Positions 33,170 through 46,170 of a stretch of DNA of 64,000 bases are shown here, piece after piece (the first letter of the stretch is position 1; each line of letters starts with the position of its first letter). The notes under the pieces are model-generated. The model worked only from the letters and a program-made list of their open reading frames with translations. It had not been told where the DNA came from and ran no database searches. Made by a program: the position numbers and the translations under genes. The DNA is from Punica granatum (lineage: Eukaryota; Streptophyta; Magnoliopsida; Myrtales; Lythraceae): positions 30,691,122 to 30,755,121 of the forward strand of contig NC_045129.1 of NCBI RefSeq assembly GCF_007655135.1. Reading direction: 5' to 3'.

Positions 33170-36002
33170 GTAAGTTCTTTCACTATGACCTACATAAAAT
33201 TGATTTTCCTTTATTCTCATATATATACTAGAAAGGGATCCGCTCCGCTCATATTTAATTCAAATTTTTTTAAAATTATACTCGTGTTAGGTGTAACACT
33301 TTGAAAAAATATTATAATCATGCACTATATTTTTATAGTATAAATAGTTCTTTTTTAATATGAAAATATAGTTTTTTTTCAATTAATCATATAAGCAATG
33401 AATTTTAAAAAGACAATAATAAAATGGAAAATGATAGATAGTGACGTGTGGGGAAATGAAAGAAGTGGAGAGTTTAGAGGGTCACCCCTAAAATTTTGAC
33501 GTTATAAGAAAAAAAAATTTCAATAATTCATTGTAATTTCATTAATAGAGGTGATCTTACAAGATAAAGATCACAAGAGAATTACAAAAGGATCAAAAAC
33601 AACCCCTACAACGATAAAGGAGTTCGCATCTTTGGATGCATTATAAGAAAATTTATATATTATGGCTTCATTTTTTTTTTATTAAAATCCTTATATTCGC
33701 TTCCCCCAAATCGAAAGCGTTATCATTCTATGCCTCCCTCAAAGAGTTCGCGCCCCTCCTCCCCCCAATTGAAATCCTGGGTCCGTCCATAGAGTGAACG
33801 CTATTTGATACGAAGTTAAAAAGGCATATAAATTTAATTACAGAAAAAATGCGTTTAAATTTTACATATTTGGCCCCAATTTCCTTTATGAGCAAAGGTT
33901 ACTTCGTAATTTACAGTGGGAATTTTAGGGAGAATGAAAGTTACGTCAATCACCTTCCTTCTCCTTTTATAATGTATAGATATTTATAACATTTAATGAA
34001 TGCAATCTCCCACCTCAAAATGTTGAGCATATTCAGCATTCAACCCGCTATATAAACAAGGGTAAATTACAAAAAAAAAATCCAAATTTTGTAAAATGTC
34101 TCAGTTTTGTCCTAAATTTTGTTTTGTAACAGAAAAAACCATAAGTTTTCTAAAATGTCTCAAAAATGACCTCCGTTATAACTTCCGTCAATTTTTGCCT
34201 ACGTGTGACCTACGTGGACTATTAAAGGGACCCACCATCAGCAGCAAAAATTGACGGAAGTTATAACGGAGGTCATTTTTTAGATATTTTAGAAAACTTA
34301 TGGTTTTTTTTGTTACAAAACAAAATTTAAGACAAAATTGAGACTTTTTGCAAAACTTGGATTTTTTTTGTAATTTGCCCTATAAACAATCAAATATATC
34401 AATACTCCCTAATTCATAAAATCTTTCAATAAATTTTTTTTTCGGTTACAAGGGATGCTTGTGGACCTAATACAATGAAAGAGAAATCCTAAATAACTAA
34501 TAAAGGGGTACATGTAGTTTCTTCAGGTATCGAACATACAATCTCTAAGTTAACAGGTAGGGATGTGCACCATTACACTACGCCATGTTTTGATTGCTAC
34601 GCATGCATTTATGGTCAAGAATTTTTGTTCATTAATTGATGTGCAAAAAAAATAGCAGATGCGAGTAATGGTGAAGTTGTCGTTGACCAATACCACAAAT
34701 ACCAGGTGCCATCGTCCTTCCTCAGGTTTTTTTGACGGTTTTATCGAGATATATATGACTATATTTCTAATCTTAATCTGTAATTTTTCTTTTCGATATA
34801 TAGTCAGTTATGTAGATGCAATAAATGTGAAATAACATTTTCCATATACACATGAGCCACGTACATTCTCAGCCTATTTACCGAAAATAATCCATTCGAC
34901 TATTTGTTTGTCCCTGGCCGTGAAATGTAACATAGATGATATTATTAAATTGAGTTGATCTAACACCAATACATGTGTCTTGTTTGTGGTACGTGGCTGT
35001 TTTAATATTAATCGGTGGTTCTATAGTCGATACTTTTATTCTTCTTATTTAATTTTTACCCTCATTTGTCTTCCCCAAATCCCGTTGTTGAAATAACAGC
35101 AGAAAACCCCCCATCCTTTTTTTTTTGGTTGTTCATATTTATACTTCAAAATTTTTCAATATAAAATTATAATCAAACGAGTGTTTTATTTAGCCGCAGC
35201 TCCAACCTCCACTTCCTCATTATTAATAAAGAGTGGTGGAATTTTACTTGCAGTTGCAGTGCAAGAGTTCAAAATTCATTATATCTTATGGTCACGATCA
35301 AGTCATTAATCAAGTAAAGATTAATATCAGTCAATAGATCGCATGATGTTATGATTCACGGACATTTATAACATCACAAATAAAAGGGCAATATAAATTG
35401 TTAACCAATTAAAATAAGTTTTTTTATACCTAAATTTTTTTTAAAGAATTTGAATAAAAAAGAGCAGAGTGAATCCCAATACGTGGAAAAATCCATCCCA
35501 CTTCCAATATGAGAACACTGATAGTAATAATGTCTTTAAATAATATTAGAAAAATATTAAATTTGGTTTTTATGATTTTTTTTTTCAAAGGAGGTTGTTT
35601 GTGGGTAGGAAAAAAAACATCCACTCGCCACCACATGTCCTTTCATTAATTAATATAGTTAATGTGTTCTTTTCTAAATGAGTATATTGAGGGGATGAAT
35701 TGTATATGGAGTATTGCACGAGAAAGAAGAAACCGCTGACATAAACATTGAATAAAAGCCAACAAATCATGGAGACAGAGACATAATCAAATTGTCTTAT
35801 ATATACATATATTATATATTAGTTTGGACTCTTATAAAGTCAATGAGTATCGACTAATTTAGTTCAAATCACATCAATTCGTTGAAAAATAAAACTTCCT
35901 CAATCATGAATTTTTTGCATTGACACTCAAATTTAAAATTTTACATAAAGAGAATAAAGGTCAAATTGCTTAAATCAATTTATATTGATTGAGATTCATA
36001 AT
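33170..36002. other. AT-rich spacer, unit 2
   Basis: Duplicate of 697-3190 with scattered substitutions and one MITE at 34060-34380. No gene seen. Confidence 0.7.
34060..34380. mobile_element. Mutator-type MITE 1 (321 bp)
   Basis: GGGTAAATTACAAAAAAA at one end and TTTTTTTGTAATTTGCCC at the other. Nearly the whole element folds back on itself, with inner arms TTGACGGAAGTTATAACGG. The 9-bp TSD TATAAACAA is at 34051-34059 and 34381-34389. The empty site is at 1571-1585 in unit 1. Confidence 0.92.
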
Positions 36003-36158
36003 GAATAACATCATGCCCTCGATGTTGTTGTACTCGAGAAGGGAGATGTAGGCGCCCATGTCAGCGATGTTCTTGACCTGTATCTTGACGGCCATATCAA
36101 CCTCCGGGTACTTCGCTTCGTACATGCGGCACTCGAGGTTCGAGGAGTGAGACGCCAT
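36003..36158 (-). pseudogene. eIF2-alpha exon-1 fragment (unit 2)
   Basis: Second copy of the fragment at 3191-3346: starts [20 protein letters not shown] and also ends MMLF before unrelated codons. It keeps M12 and D21 of the conserved sequence but has S6, K25 and I38 changes. The two copies thus carry different substitutions, as expected of independently drifting, non-functional fragments. Confidence 0.75.
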
Positions 36159-36741
36159 GGTGACGAAGCTTTTCCTCTTCTCGGGGAAGGAACGGTGTCT
36201 CCGATAGCAGGTGCTAGGGTTTTGACCAGGGGTTTCTAGGAGAAAGAGAAACGCAAGGGGAAAGGCGATGGAGAATTTGTTCTCTATTGATTTTGTCTTC
36301 TTTCTCTGAGTTTCTAACAAAGTGCAATGTGGGCCCTGAACTTATCATGGAAATAACATTCGGCCCATAAAGTAATTGAACTAGATAGCCGTTCCTTATA
36401 CTATGTTATTAACCGATATTTAATCAGCTCGTGCTAGCAATGCTCAGGCCAAGCCGCAGCCACCATAGCCTCTCACCGACTCTCATGCCGGAGAAATGGT
36501 TGATTGTGGCTAATTAGCTCACTTTTGCAACCACTGGCAATAGCCGCGGTAGAGCTGTTAGGGGAAGAGAGAGTTTTCAAGATCGATGTGGTGAGAATAA
36601 ACCGCATAAGGGCTTTCCCTTTGACCCGGACAAGGAAGCCTTCGTACTAATGTGACTCCTTCTCGACCCAACCTGTCGTGAGATCTATCACTCAAAATCA
36701 ACCATGAATAAGAAGCCTCTATCTTAGAACTCGCACTGTGG
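36159..36741. other. Spacer before the unit-2 palindrome
   Basis: Counterpart of 3347-3929. No gene recognised. Confidence 0.5.
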
Positions 36742-36868
36742 CAGTCGTGGCCCGCTAAGGAATTACATCACTCTCCCTTTAAATATGTAATTCTTGTTCC
36801 AAAGATCAAACTTCCAGTATGTTGTAAGACTATTGCCACTAGCAAGACCAACCAACACTTTGAGCCAT

Positions 36869-37345
36869 TGTTATCAGAACCAGACCAGACCGGCCGATTC
36901 GATCGGTCGGATCGGGAACGGTCCCATGTCCGGTCCGGTTTGCCTAAAAACCCCGGTTCTATGGGTTTTATGGGTTTCTTATTTAGTGTAAAAATTGTTT
37001 GGTTGTATAAGGATTTGAACTCATGACCTCTTGCTTCCCATACTCATGTCAACCAAGCCACCACTACTTTTTTATTCTTTTAACTCTACTTTTTAGTACT
37101 TACTAAAATCCAATATTTATTTTGAAGTAAGAAATATTAAATTTAGATATTTTCTTACACTATTCTTATATTTCTTTGAAATCATCATACTTCTATCTTA
37201 ATTATCATAATTTTTTAATAATATGAATATTTATTTTATTTTAATTAAACGTGCGGTCCGATATATCGAATCCCCAGTTGGACCCATAAACCCATGAACC
37301 CATACCCCTTCCAGTTCATCATCCGGTTCGGTTCTGATAACACTG
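36869..37345. mobile_element. TIR element in copy B flank (477 bp)
   Basis: Same element as 4057-4532, with CTTTGAGCCAT at 36858-36868 and 37346-37356. Confidence 0.65.
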
Positions 37346-37497
37346 CTTTGAGCCATTTAAGTACAAAGAGAGAGGATGCATGTAATTATTAGAAACAAAA
37401 GAAGGTTTTCTTCCCTAGTGTCTTTTACCTGCAACATATTGGAGTCATACGATTGAGATTCACAAAGACAAGTAAATCGTTATCATGAAATTAATAT

Positions 37498-37815
37498 GGG
37501 TAAATTAAAAAAAATTCAAATTTTGTAAAATGTCTCAGTTTTGTCCTAAATTTTGTTTTGTAACAGAAAAAACCATAAGTTTTCTAAAATGTCTAAAAAA
37601 TGTCCTCTGTTATAACTTCCGTCAATTTTTGCCTACGTATGTCCTACGTTGACTGTTAAAGGGACCCACCATCAGTAGCAAAAATTGACGGAAGTTATAA
37701 CGGAGGTCATTTTTTAGACATTTTAGAAAACTTATGGTTTTTTTTATTACAAAACAAAATATAAGACAAAACTGAGACTTTTTACAAAATTTGGGTTTTT
37801 TTTTGTAATTTGCCC
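37498..37815. mobile_element. Mutator-type MITE 2 (318 bp)
   Basis: Same family as MITE 1: GGGTAAATTA start and GTAATTTGCCC end, foldback interior. TSD AATTAATAT at 37489-37497 and 37816-37824. The empty site, GAAATTAATATCGG, is in unit 1 near 4673-4686. Confidence 0.92.
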
Positions 37816-38281
37816 AATTAATATCGGCTCGATCAAAGATTACCCAGTTGATTTAAGTGGTTGTATCCCAGAATTCTCGGCCTATACAAAATATATATAC
37901 TTCGACATTTGAAGTGTTCCATGATCTTCACGTGCCATAATAAGCTCTAACCATTACGTACAACTTCTATCATCCCATGCCATATGATAATAGTAGCAGT
38001 AATAATAAGACCAATTATTGTGATATGTAACTCATTATTTCATTTCGACTTAAAAAAATTTTATGGCTCTAATAACTTAAGAGGCTATCATTCATTCATT
38101 GGCAAGGTTGATAAGAGCCATACATACATAACTAAAGCAAAGCACAACAGCCAATAAAGAGTAACAAAAAGAACCAATAAATAGCAACAAAAAGAGCAAA
38201 GCACGGGCCACCATAAAGGAGCACCAAACCATGAACTATAACTAAAGCAAAGGCCAAAAACTAAACAAGGAAGCGCTGAGG

Positions 38282-40602
38282 ATGGGCAAGCTGGAGGATG
38301 TGTTGAGGAGGGCGGCGGAGCTAGTGGTAATATGCAGTGAGAATAGCTACCTCTACATGGTCGTCATCCTTTCCATGGTGGCCATTAGGTGGGACGCTGC
38401 ATATCAGTTTCGGCAGCTGTTGGTGGCCATCGAATGGGGCGTTGAGTCTCAGTTCCAGCAGCTGCAAGCAGATATTGACAACCACGCAAAGGCCGTTGGT
38501 GCCAATCCGTTGGTGGAGGAGTTTTGAATGGAGGTATAGTAAATTTTGAAATCCAAGTAGTGTAAGTTTTATTTTTTGCTGTATGAACACGAGTATGTAT
38601 GGTTCAAAATAAAATACCTGAACGTTTCATGTCATGTTATATAATATAGCACAAGTTGGTTTCTTTTTCCGTTTAATTAATAATCTGTCGATTGATCTCT
38701 TCACCCAATTCTTCCTTGTACTTGGCATGATTCAGACAGAAAGTGATGACCAATTAAAATATATGTTATAAAGTTTACTAAAGGGTAAACTTCCAGTTGT
38801 TTCTATTGTTATTTTAATGTTTACTGAGATCTGAGGTTAGACCGCAGTTCTAATATGCTATATTATTAAAGAGTCAATAATTTATAAAATTAAAAGAAAA
38901 AAGCTTGAGCACATTAGTTTCGTTCCATTTTTGGCATTTTTTTTACGTACATTATTATTCTCGAAAATTTCAAATCCTCAGCACTTGAAGGAGGCATTGA
39001 AGGCGATCAAGGCAGATAACAGGAAGTACTCACTCGATGGCGAAGAGTTCATGGTGCATATGGCAATCCTCAAGCCCGACAAGACTGGCGAGGACACCAA
39101 TGCTGTGGAGAATGCGCTCTCCCGGGCTTACCCGGACTTGAGTCTCGGGGATGCTCTGACGGCGGAAAGGTCCAAGCTGCAGATTGAGCGCTCAAGGTCA
39201 GAGGATGCGGGGCGCTGCCGCCTTATTGTGCACCTGATTGGAATCACGGATAGTGCAGCCAATGATCGGCCGAGTAGGAAGGTCAAGAAGCTCTTGGTGA
39301 ATGAGCCGACATGCGTTATATCAAGGTAAGAGTTTAAGGTGTTAAGTTTCCGATTAAGAATCGAAAACTGGGGCATGAAACATTTGAATTTCAGGTTTGG
39401 ATTCTTTCTTTTTCTATAAGGTATATAAGCAATGCGAGTGAAATGAATGAGGGCATAAGCTGGAAAGTGGTGGAAGTTGACTGAGGAGATGAGTAGCGGG
39501 TGAATCCTCTCGACTGTTGCGCAGAGTCCTACTTGAGTGAGTATATCGGGTTAAATAGACACTTAAAAACGAATTACGACCATCAATCTCGACTAACGTA
39601 TATACACACTGCCCATTTGCCGCAGGCTTATGGACTGGAGTGAAAGAGGACTTGAGTCAGCCGAGGCTAGAGAGCCTTGAGAACGATCTTAATTATGAAG
39701 GTCCGGTAAGTGAAGCCTTTGGAAAATCTACATCTTTGAAGGAAGAATTGGATGAAAGTTTGGCCAAAGTGGCTTCCCTCGAGACCTTTCTTGAGGAGCT
39801 TAAACAAAAATTTGCCAAAGCAGAGAATAAGGCTTCACAAGCTCTTTCAGACAATGAACTTCTACTTGAGACAAACCTACAACTCAAACGCCGGGTTGAT
39901 GAACTTCAAGAGCTGCTAAACTCTGCAGCTTCGAACATGGAAGCCACTGCTTAGATAGCAACTATCACCAAGTTGCAATTGGAAGAAACGCAATGGCAGT
40001 TTGCTGAAGTGAAGCTCACTGAGGGCAGATGCTCGCGACAAATGCGAGAGCTAGTTCATGGCGTAAATGGAGATTACTGGCCATGGTGGCTATTATCATG
40101 GGCGTCGGCACCATGGTCACCATATTGATGTCAGTCATGAATGCCAACTTATCAGGCTTCGCCGGAGGAGCTCTGGCGCCGGCTATCAAGGAACTCCTAA
40201 AGGCCTGCTCAGATAGAGTCACAATGAAAGCTCTGCGCGAGATCCACCTGCCTAGAGACAAGGAAGAGATGGTCGATCTCAGTGGAGCTCGACGGCCTCC
40301 GGCTCCAGCAACCGACGGGCTGCCACGCCCTTGGCTAGTAGCAACTCTGCAGGGTATATCGTTTGCTATCGGAGCCATCTGCCTACTGTTATCGATGCAT
40401 CTGATCTGATCCTACAAAAGTAGGATGTGGACGGTGGTGGGTATGGCTACCGCCATGTTCATCGGGATTGTAGCTACCAGCGGGACCTGTGGAGAAGTCC
40501 TCTGTCGTTTATTCCTGCATCCGAGTCGTTGGATTCGGCTTGCTCTTGATGGCATTCAGCTTCGCAATTGATTGGTTTTTCAACCGGGTTGGGAGCTACT
40601 GA
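38282..40602 (+). pseudogene. MCA-like gene copy B (broken)
   Basis: Exons 38282-38533, 38982-39325, 39421-39536 and 39626-40602 keep all GT-AG borders, including a good intron-1 acceptor. The frame is destroyed. There is a TGA at 38525-38527 (exon 1), TGA at 39482-39484 and TAG at 39494-39496 (exon 3), and TAG at 39952-39954 after the coiled coil (shared with copy A). One base is also deleted near 40071, where A and C read GGAGGATT and B reads GGAGATT. The coiled-coil part (39640-39954) is open, 104 codons. The TATA position reads CATAAAGG. Copy B preserves the pre-insertion site of the copia element. Non-functional. Confidence 0.8.
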
Positions 40603-40796
40603 GATAGATGTTCTTTGACCAGTATTGTAGTAATGTGCAACGAGCAAAAATAATTACAATCCCGAAATGAATCCTAAACGGGCCTCCGATCTTTGAGATT
40701 CCAATAACAAATGTCGACGTTCACATCTGCTTGAACGACTTTTATATGTTAAACATGTGTACACTGTTTTTCAATCAGTACGTTGAATTGCCTTGT

Positions 40797-40841
40797 CCTC
40801 TTTCCTAAAATAGTTTCACGCTACCCAAAGTGATAGAGGAC
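40797..40841. other. Palindrome centre, unit 2
   Basis: Spacer equivalent to 15716-15760 with few substitutions; arms meet at TTGAATTGCCTTGT and CTAGGCAATTCAA. Confidence 0.8.
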
Positions 40842-42600
40842 TAGGCAATTCAACGTACTGATTGAAAAACCGTGTACACATGTTTTGATAACATGTAAAA
40901 GTCGTTCAAGGAGATGTGAACGTCAACATTTGTTATTGGAATCTCAAAGATTGGAGGCCCGTTTAGGATTCATTTCGGCATTGTAATTATTTTTCCTCGT
41001 TGCACATTACTACAATACTAGTCAAAAGACATCTATCTCAGTAGCTCCCAACCCGGTTGTAGAACCAATCAATTAGGAAGCTGAATGCCATCAAGAGCAA
41101 GACGAATCCAACGACTAGGATGCAGAAATGGACGAAAGAGGACTTCTCCAAATGTCTGCTGGCAGCTCCAATCCCGATGAACATGGCGGTACCCACACCC
41201 ACTACCGTCCACATCCTACTTTTTGTAGGATCTGATCAGATGCGTCAATAACAGTAGGCAGATGGCTCCGATAGCAAAGGATATACCCTGCGGAGTTTAC
41301 TGCCAGCCAAGGGCGTGGCAACTCGTCGGATGCTAGAGCCAGAGGCCATCGAGCTCCACCGAGATCATTTATCTCTTCCTCGTCTCTAGGCAAGTGGATC
41401 TCGCGTAGAGCCTTCATTGAGACTCTGTCCGAGTAGACCTTCAGGAGTTCCCCGATAGTCGATGCCATAGCTCCTCCGGCGAAGCCTGATAAGCTGGAAT
41501 TCATGACAGGCATCCGGTCGGTTACCATGGTGCCGACGCCCATGATAATAGCCACCATGGCCCGCAATCCTCCATTTGTGGCATGAACTAGCTCTCGCAT
41601 TTGTTGTGAGCATCTGCCCTCAGTGAGCTTCACCTCAGCAGACTGCCATTGCGTTTCATCCAATTGCAACTTGGTGATAGTTGCTATCTGAGCAGTGACT
41701 TCCTTGTCCGAAGCCGTAGAGTTTAGCAACTCCTGAAGTTCATCAACCCGGAGTTTGAGTTGTAGGTTTGTCTCGACTAGAAGTTCGTTGTCTAAAAGAG
41801 CTTGTGAAGCCTTATTCTCTGCTTTGGCAAATTTTTGTTTAAGCTCCTCAATGTTGGTCTCGAGGGAAGCCATTTTGGCTAAACTTTCATCCAATTCTTC
41901 CTTCAAAGATGTAGATTTTCTAGAGGCTTCAGCTACCGGACATTCATAATTAAGATCGTTCTCAAGGCTCTCCAGCCTCGATTGACTCAAGTTCTCTTTC
42001 ACTCCAGTCCATAAGCCTGCGGCAAATGGGCAGTGTGTATATACATTAGTCGAGATTGATGGTTGCAATTCGTTTTTAAGTGTTTATTTAACCCAATTTA
42101 CTCACTTAAGCAGGGCTCTGCGCAACAGTCGAAAAGATCCGCCCGCCACTCATCTCCTCCGTCAACTTCCACCAACTTCCAGCTTATGCCCTCATTCATT
42201 TCGCTTGCATTGCTTATATACCTCATAGAAAAAGAAAGAATCCAAACCTGAAATTCAAATGTTTCATGCCCCAGTTTTCGATTCTTAATCGGAAACTTAA
42301 CCCCTTAAACTCTTACCCTGATATAACGTATGCCAGCTCTTTCACCAAGAGCTTCTTGACCTTCCTACTCGGTGATCATTGGCTGCATTATCATTGGCTG
42401 CACTATCGGCAAACCAGACCGGACATGAGACTGTTCCCGATCTGACCGGTCAAATCGGTCGGTCCGATCCGTTTTTTATAACAATGGCTCAAAGTGTTGG
42501 TTGGCCTTGCTAGTGGCAATAGTCTTACAACATACTGGAAGTTTAATCTTTGGAACAAGAATTACATATTTAAAGGGAGAGTGATGTAATTCCTTAGCGG
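40842..42600 (-). repeat. Right arm of unit-2 palindrome (deleted)
   Basis: Counterpart of 15761-19558 missing about 2.06 kb (C coordinates about 17310-19370). Confidence 0.8.
41038..42409 (-). pseudogene. MCA-like gene copy D (truncated)
   Basis: Holds exon 4 (41038-42016), exon 3 (42106-42221) and the last ~90 bp of exon 2 (42317-42409). Exon 1 and most of exon 2 are deleted. Exon 4 is open from the coiled coil through the first hydrophobic segment. An extra T near 41221-41225 (five T where C has four) shifts the frame, so the last membrane segments are lost. It keeps the CAG codon where A and B have TAG, as copy C does. A short duplication (ATCATTGGCTGCA twice) sits at the deletion edge. 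Non-functional. Confidence 0.8.
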
Positions 42601-42609
42601 GCCACGACT

Positions 42610-43490
42610 GCCCCAGTTGTCTCAAAAGCATAATCCAAAATTTGGTAGGAGTGGAGGAGTGAGAAAGTAGCGACAGACCCATGTCGATGAAAAATGCCAC
42701 TGTTCTATAGTTCATTCTGAAAATCTGTAGAGAGAAACTTGTTAGCACCATCTAACTGAAAATGCTTTATTCGATGTCCATAACGATTCTCAATTTAAAG
42801 ACGAAATGCACAAAAACGTGAAGTATATCAATAGATACTTTAAGACATAAAACCAAGAGAATTTACTATAGTCATCAAGAAAATGAATATAATAGTGATG
42901 ACCAGTATCAGAGATGATCATTGTTGGTCCCTAAATATCAATATGAACGAGCTCAAGCAAATAGGTTGTTTTATTAAGAGTAGGCAAAAAAGATGTGTTT
43001 ATTATTTTCCCTTGTTGACATGCATAACATGCATGATCAACATGATCATTATTGAGAGAACAAGGACTTAATAGACGACAAACAATAGGAAAAGATGAGT
43101 CACCAAGGCGCGGACGCCACAAGACACTAGAACCAGAAGAGAGATGAGCCTAAGGACTGTTGGTGCGCCTGTCCCTCGGATGGAAACAGTAGAGTCCATC
43201 TTTAACTATGCCACGCATAAGCTCCCAGTGTGTATGAGTATCCTTCACAATGAAACAATTAGGGTGAAGCTCAAAGAAACAACTGTTATCCTTGGCAAAT
43301 TTAGGAATGGATATGAGGTTTCTGGAGATATGAGGGGCATAAAGATTCAAGTGTAAAGGACGCTTCGATAGTTTAAAAGTGAAAGAACTAGAAGCAAGAA
43401 CTAGGAGAGATTTACCATCACCCAAAAAACATGATCGGAATTCACGGTATCATCACAAAGACTAAGACTAGATAGGTTTGAGGTAATGTA
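42610..43490 (-). pseudogene. Copia integrase fragment (unit 2)
   Basis: Same pieces as unit 1: ISRNLISIPKFAKDN near 43350, CYACQQGK and ELVHIDI near 42950-43050, SSTPTKFW near 42640. Frames are broken. Confidence 0.75.
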
Positions 43491-43498
43491 GTGTGTAA

Positions 43499-44655
43499 TA
43501 GGGGTGATCGGTTCCGGATACCCTGTATTGTTCACAATACCCAGACCATACCATGTAAGGGACAGGTTCCGAGATTTTAGAACTGGACCCTACCCTATTG
43601 AATACTGAAACCGGAACCTACTCGGAACTTGTATTATACCACAAGTTTCGGGTACCCTGTTGGAACCTGTAGATTTTTTTGTTTCGCTAAATAAAACAAA
43701 AAATATCACATACATAATCAGTAATCACACCAAATAGAATATCGACAGAGATTTAGATTAATCGACAACAAAAAAATAATATCTCTCATTAATCAATCCA
43801 TAATACGATCTCATACAACAAAGAGTAATATGTTCTTCCAATACGTACTTGAATTAAACATTGAAAAAAAATTAGCAACACACAAACATGGCTGAGTACT
43901 ATTTGTCTGAACAGTCCTCCACGAGTCACCAGAATTCTTATGATATGCATCCAGCACCTGCGCGACACATACGGAACAGTATAGAGTCCATCAAAGTTGC
44001 ATTACCTAAGGAAAAATAGCTACTTTCGTAATTCACACAACATCATATATGTTAAATATATAACAATCCAGAGGTTAAGGGGCCTAATCGAATGAAAAGT
44101 AATAAAAAATTAAGGTAAATATCTGAAAATTAATGGATATTTTATTGTGCTTCAAGTAGTACTGCCAAAGTAAAAGAACAATAGTTTGTTCTATTTGGGC
44201 TCAAAAGTCGCAGACAAAGATGTCGAAAGAGTGAAACAAAGTCCCAAAGTGGTACGTCATTGAAGCATGAAAGACCAGCATCGACAAGATTCCCGAAGAA
44301 TGAAACCAATGCTGCTTGAAAAAATTTTATGTTGCAAAATGATCAGAGTATACAGGATATATTAACAAATATATGGAACACACCCAAGCTAATATCTGAC
44401 TAATTTACCACATGGTTAACACTTTTTTTTCTTTTTTCTTTTTTGTGTAAATATCCGGTTCTGAGTATCGGTTTCAATTTTGATTTTTATTATGGGTACC
44501 CTGTAAGTAAGAACCAAAACCGAAACCGATTTTCATCGGTTTCTGATTTTAATAGCCGGACTCTATCCTATTTTTAATACGAGCTACCCTGACCCTATCC
44601 TAGCGGGTAGGTTTTGACTAGTTCCATGTATACCCAGTACCCGTGCACACCCCTA
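43499..44655. mobile_element. hAT-like non-autonomous element (unit 2, 1157 bp)
   Basis: TAGGGGTG...CACCCCTA with TSD GTGTGTAA (43491-43498) and GTGTGTAG (44656-44663). Orthologous to 20518-21672. Confidence 0.75.
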
Positions 44656-44666
44656 GTGTGTAGCAC

Positions 44667-45887
44667 CTAAGTCCATAGACTAGTCAAGATCATGAAGTCC
44701 CGGAGAGGACCATGGGTCAAATGAGCCTGAGCAATAGAGAATTGATTGAACTGACAAAATGGGGTAGTACGTCCAGCTCGTTGCAGTTCTTGTGGATAAT
44801 AGGAGGATTGGACAGAGTATGAATTGGGCCGAAAGAAGCTAGATTGAGGGTAGCATAGGTACCATATTGAGCCGAGCAGAAAAGGACCCAAAGCCACCTG
44901 GATAGAGCTGCGGGTTTCGGGGCTGACTCGAATAGATTTGACCAAGTGGAAATTTAAACCCGGACGATGGATTTTTTCTTTCACCCGACCCTGCATTAGG
45001 GTTTTCGCTGTTGTTCACTCCTGCTCAACGATCAGAGGAGCTACCTTTCCCATTATTCTTCCCTCCTTTGCTGCTCTGATTTCCCCTGCCATAATTCCTT
45101 GACCGTTTTGTCTGCCATCGTTGTGCCATCCATTTGTGTAGTAGACCTCAGTTATAGCTAAGCCAAGGATTCCAGAGAGCGAAGTAGCAGCGGAATCAGA
45201 GGCTGAGGAGTTCGTCTTCAATTCTTGCTTTGCAGCATAGAGATGGCACTCTTCGTGGCCGACAAGTAGGGACTGGAGTTCATCAATGCCGAGGGTAAGC
45301 ATACGCTTTGATTGGGCGAGGACGATGGGCTCCCAGTTGGGACCAAGACCCCTGTAGGTACGCCGATTAACTTCAGTTTCCTTATTTGAGCGTATATCGG
45401 AGCATGCTCCTTAACTGAATCGATGAATTTTGCCATTAATTGCTCTCCCTTTTTCAAATCGCGCCACTGCTGATCAAGCTGATTGTCTTGTGCTGCTATT
45501 TGGGGTTAGAAATGAAGTTTCAAGAGACGTCTAGGCTTCGTGAGACGTTTTGGCAAAGAGAATCGTCTCCCCGATTTCCTCTGTGACTGCCAGCATAACG
45601 CAGGTAAGGGCAAAATTGTCCCTTGACTGCCAATTAAGAAAATAAAAATTTGGTATGGTTTTTCCATCTGTTCCTGTAATAGTCTTGCTCGGTGCCATGA
45701 CTATTCTTTCGACATAGTTGAGCAATCCATAGGTGGTAAGTAGTCGAGCCATTATGTCTTTCCAATAAAGATAATTCCCGCCATTTAGCTTGACAGGTAT
45801 GGTTGGAATGGATGAGGGAAGAACTGCAGAGGTTGAGGAGGAAAAGGGAAGAACAATTAGGGTTTTGGTGGAAGAACTATCAGCCAT
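44667..45887 (-). pseudogene. Copia gag fragment (unit 2)
   Basis: MADSSSTKTL start at 45887 and a 118-codon open segment to 45531, then frame changes, as in unit 1. An insertion of several bases near 45255 (GTGGCCGACAAGTAGGG where unit 1 has GTGGAAGTAGGG) changes the frame further. Confidence 0.75.
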
Positions 45888-45984
45888 AGGTGCCGAGAAG
45901 AAAAGGGGGTAGTCGGGTCAGAGAAAAGAATGAGCAGAAGTAAGATAACCAATTAAGAGTTACCCGGAAAGGCTCTGATACCAT

Positions 45985-46170
45985 AAAGGTTTGGCAGCAA
46001 GAGTGGCTAAATCCTTATTAATAGTGAGGTAGAATGTATTATGATCATATAGGAACTGTACAAGGATACATGAAAGGAAATACATAAATGTGCAACAAAA
46101 GATGCCAAAACTATAACATATATACATGGTATGCTATGATTTTGTATCATCTCCTCTATTAAAAAGGAAC
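45985..46170 (-). repeat. Probable 5' LTR of the decayed copia (unit 2)
   Basis: Counterpart of 22998-23175; identification rests only on its position after the PBS. Confidence 0.4.

Larger units (their letters stand above)
36742..40796 (+). repeat. Left arm of unit-2 palindrome
   Basis: Direct repeat of unit 1's left arm without the copia element but with MITE 2. It is inverted relative to 40842-42600. Confidence 0.85.
42590..45984 (-). mobile_element. Decayed Ty1/copia element (unit 2)
   Basis: Second copy of 19560-22997 with the same order: PBS at 45972-45983, gag from 45887, hAT-like MITE, integrase pieces. Relative to unit 1, a stretch near 42685 is deleted (about 70 bp after GACCCATGTC). 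Confidence 0.75.
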
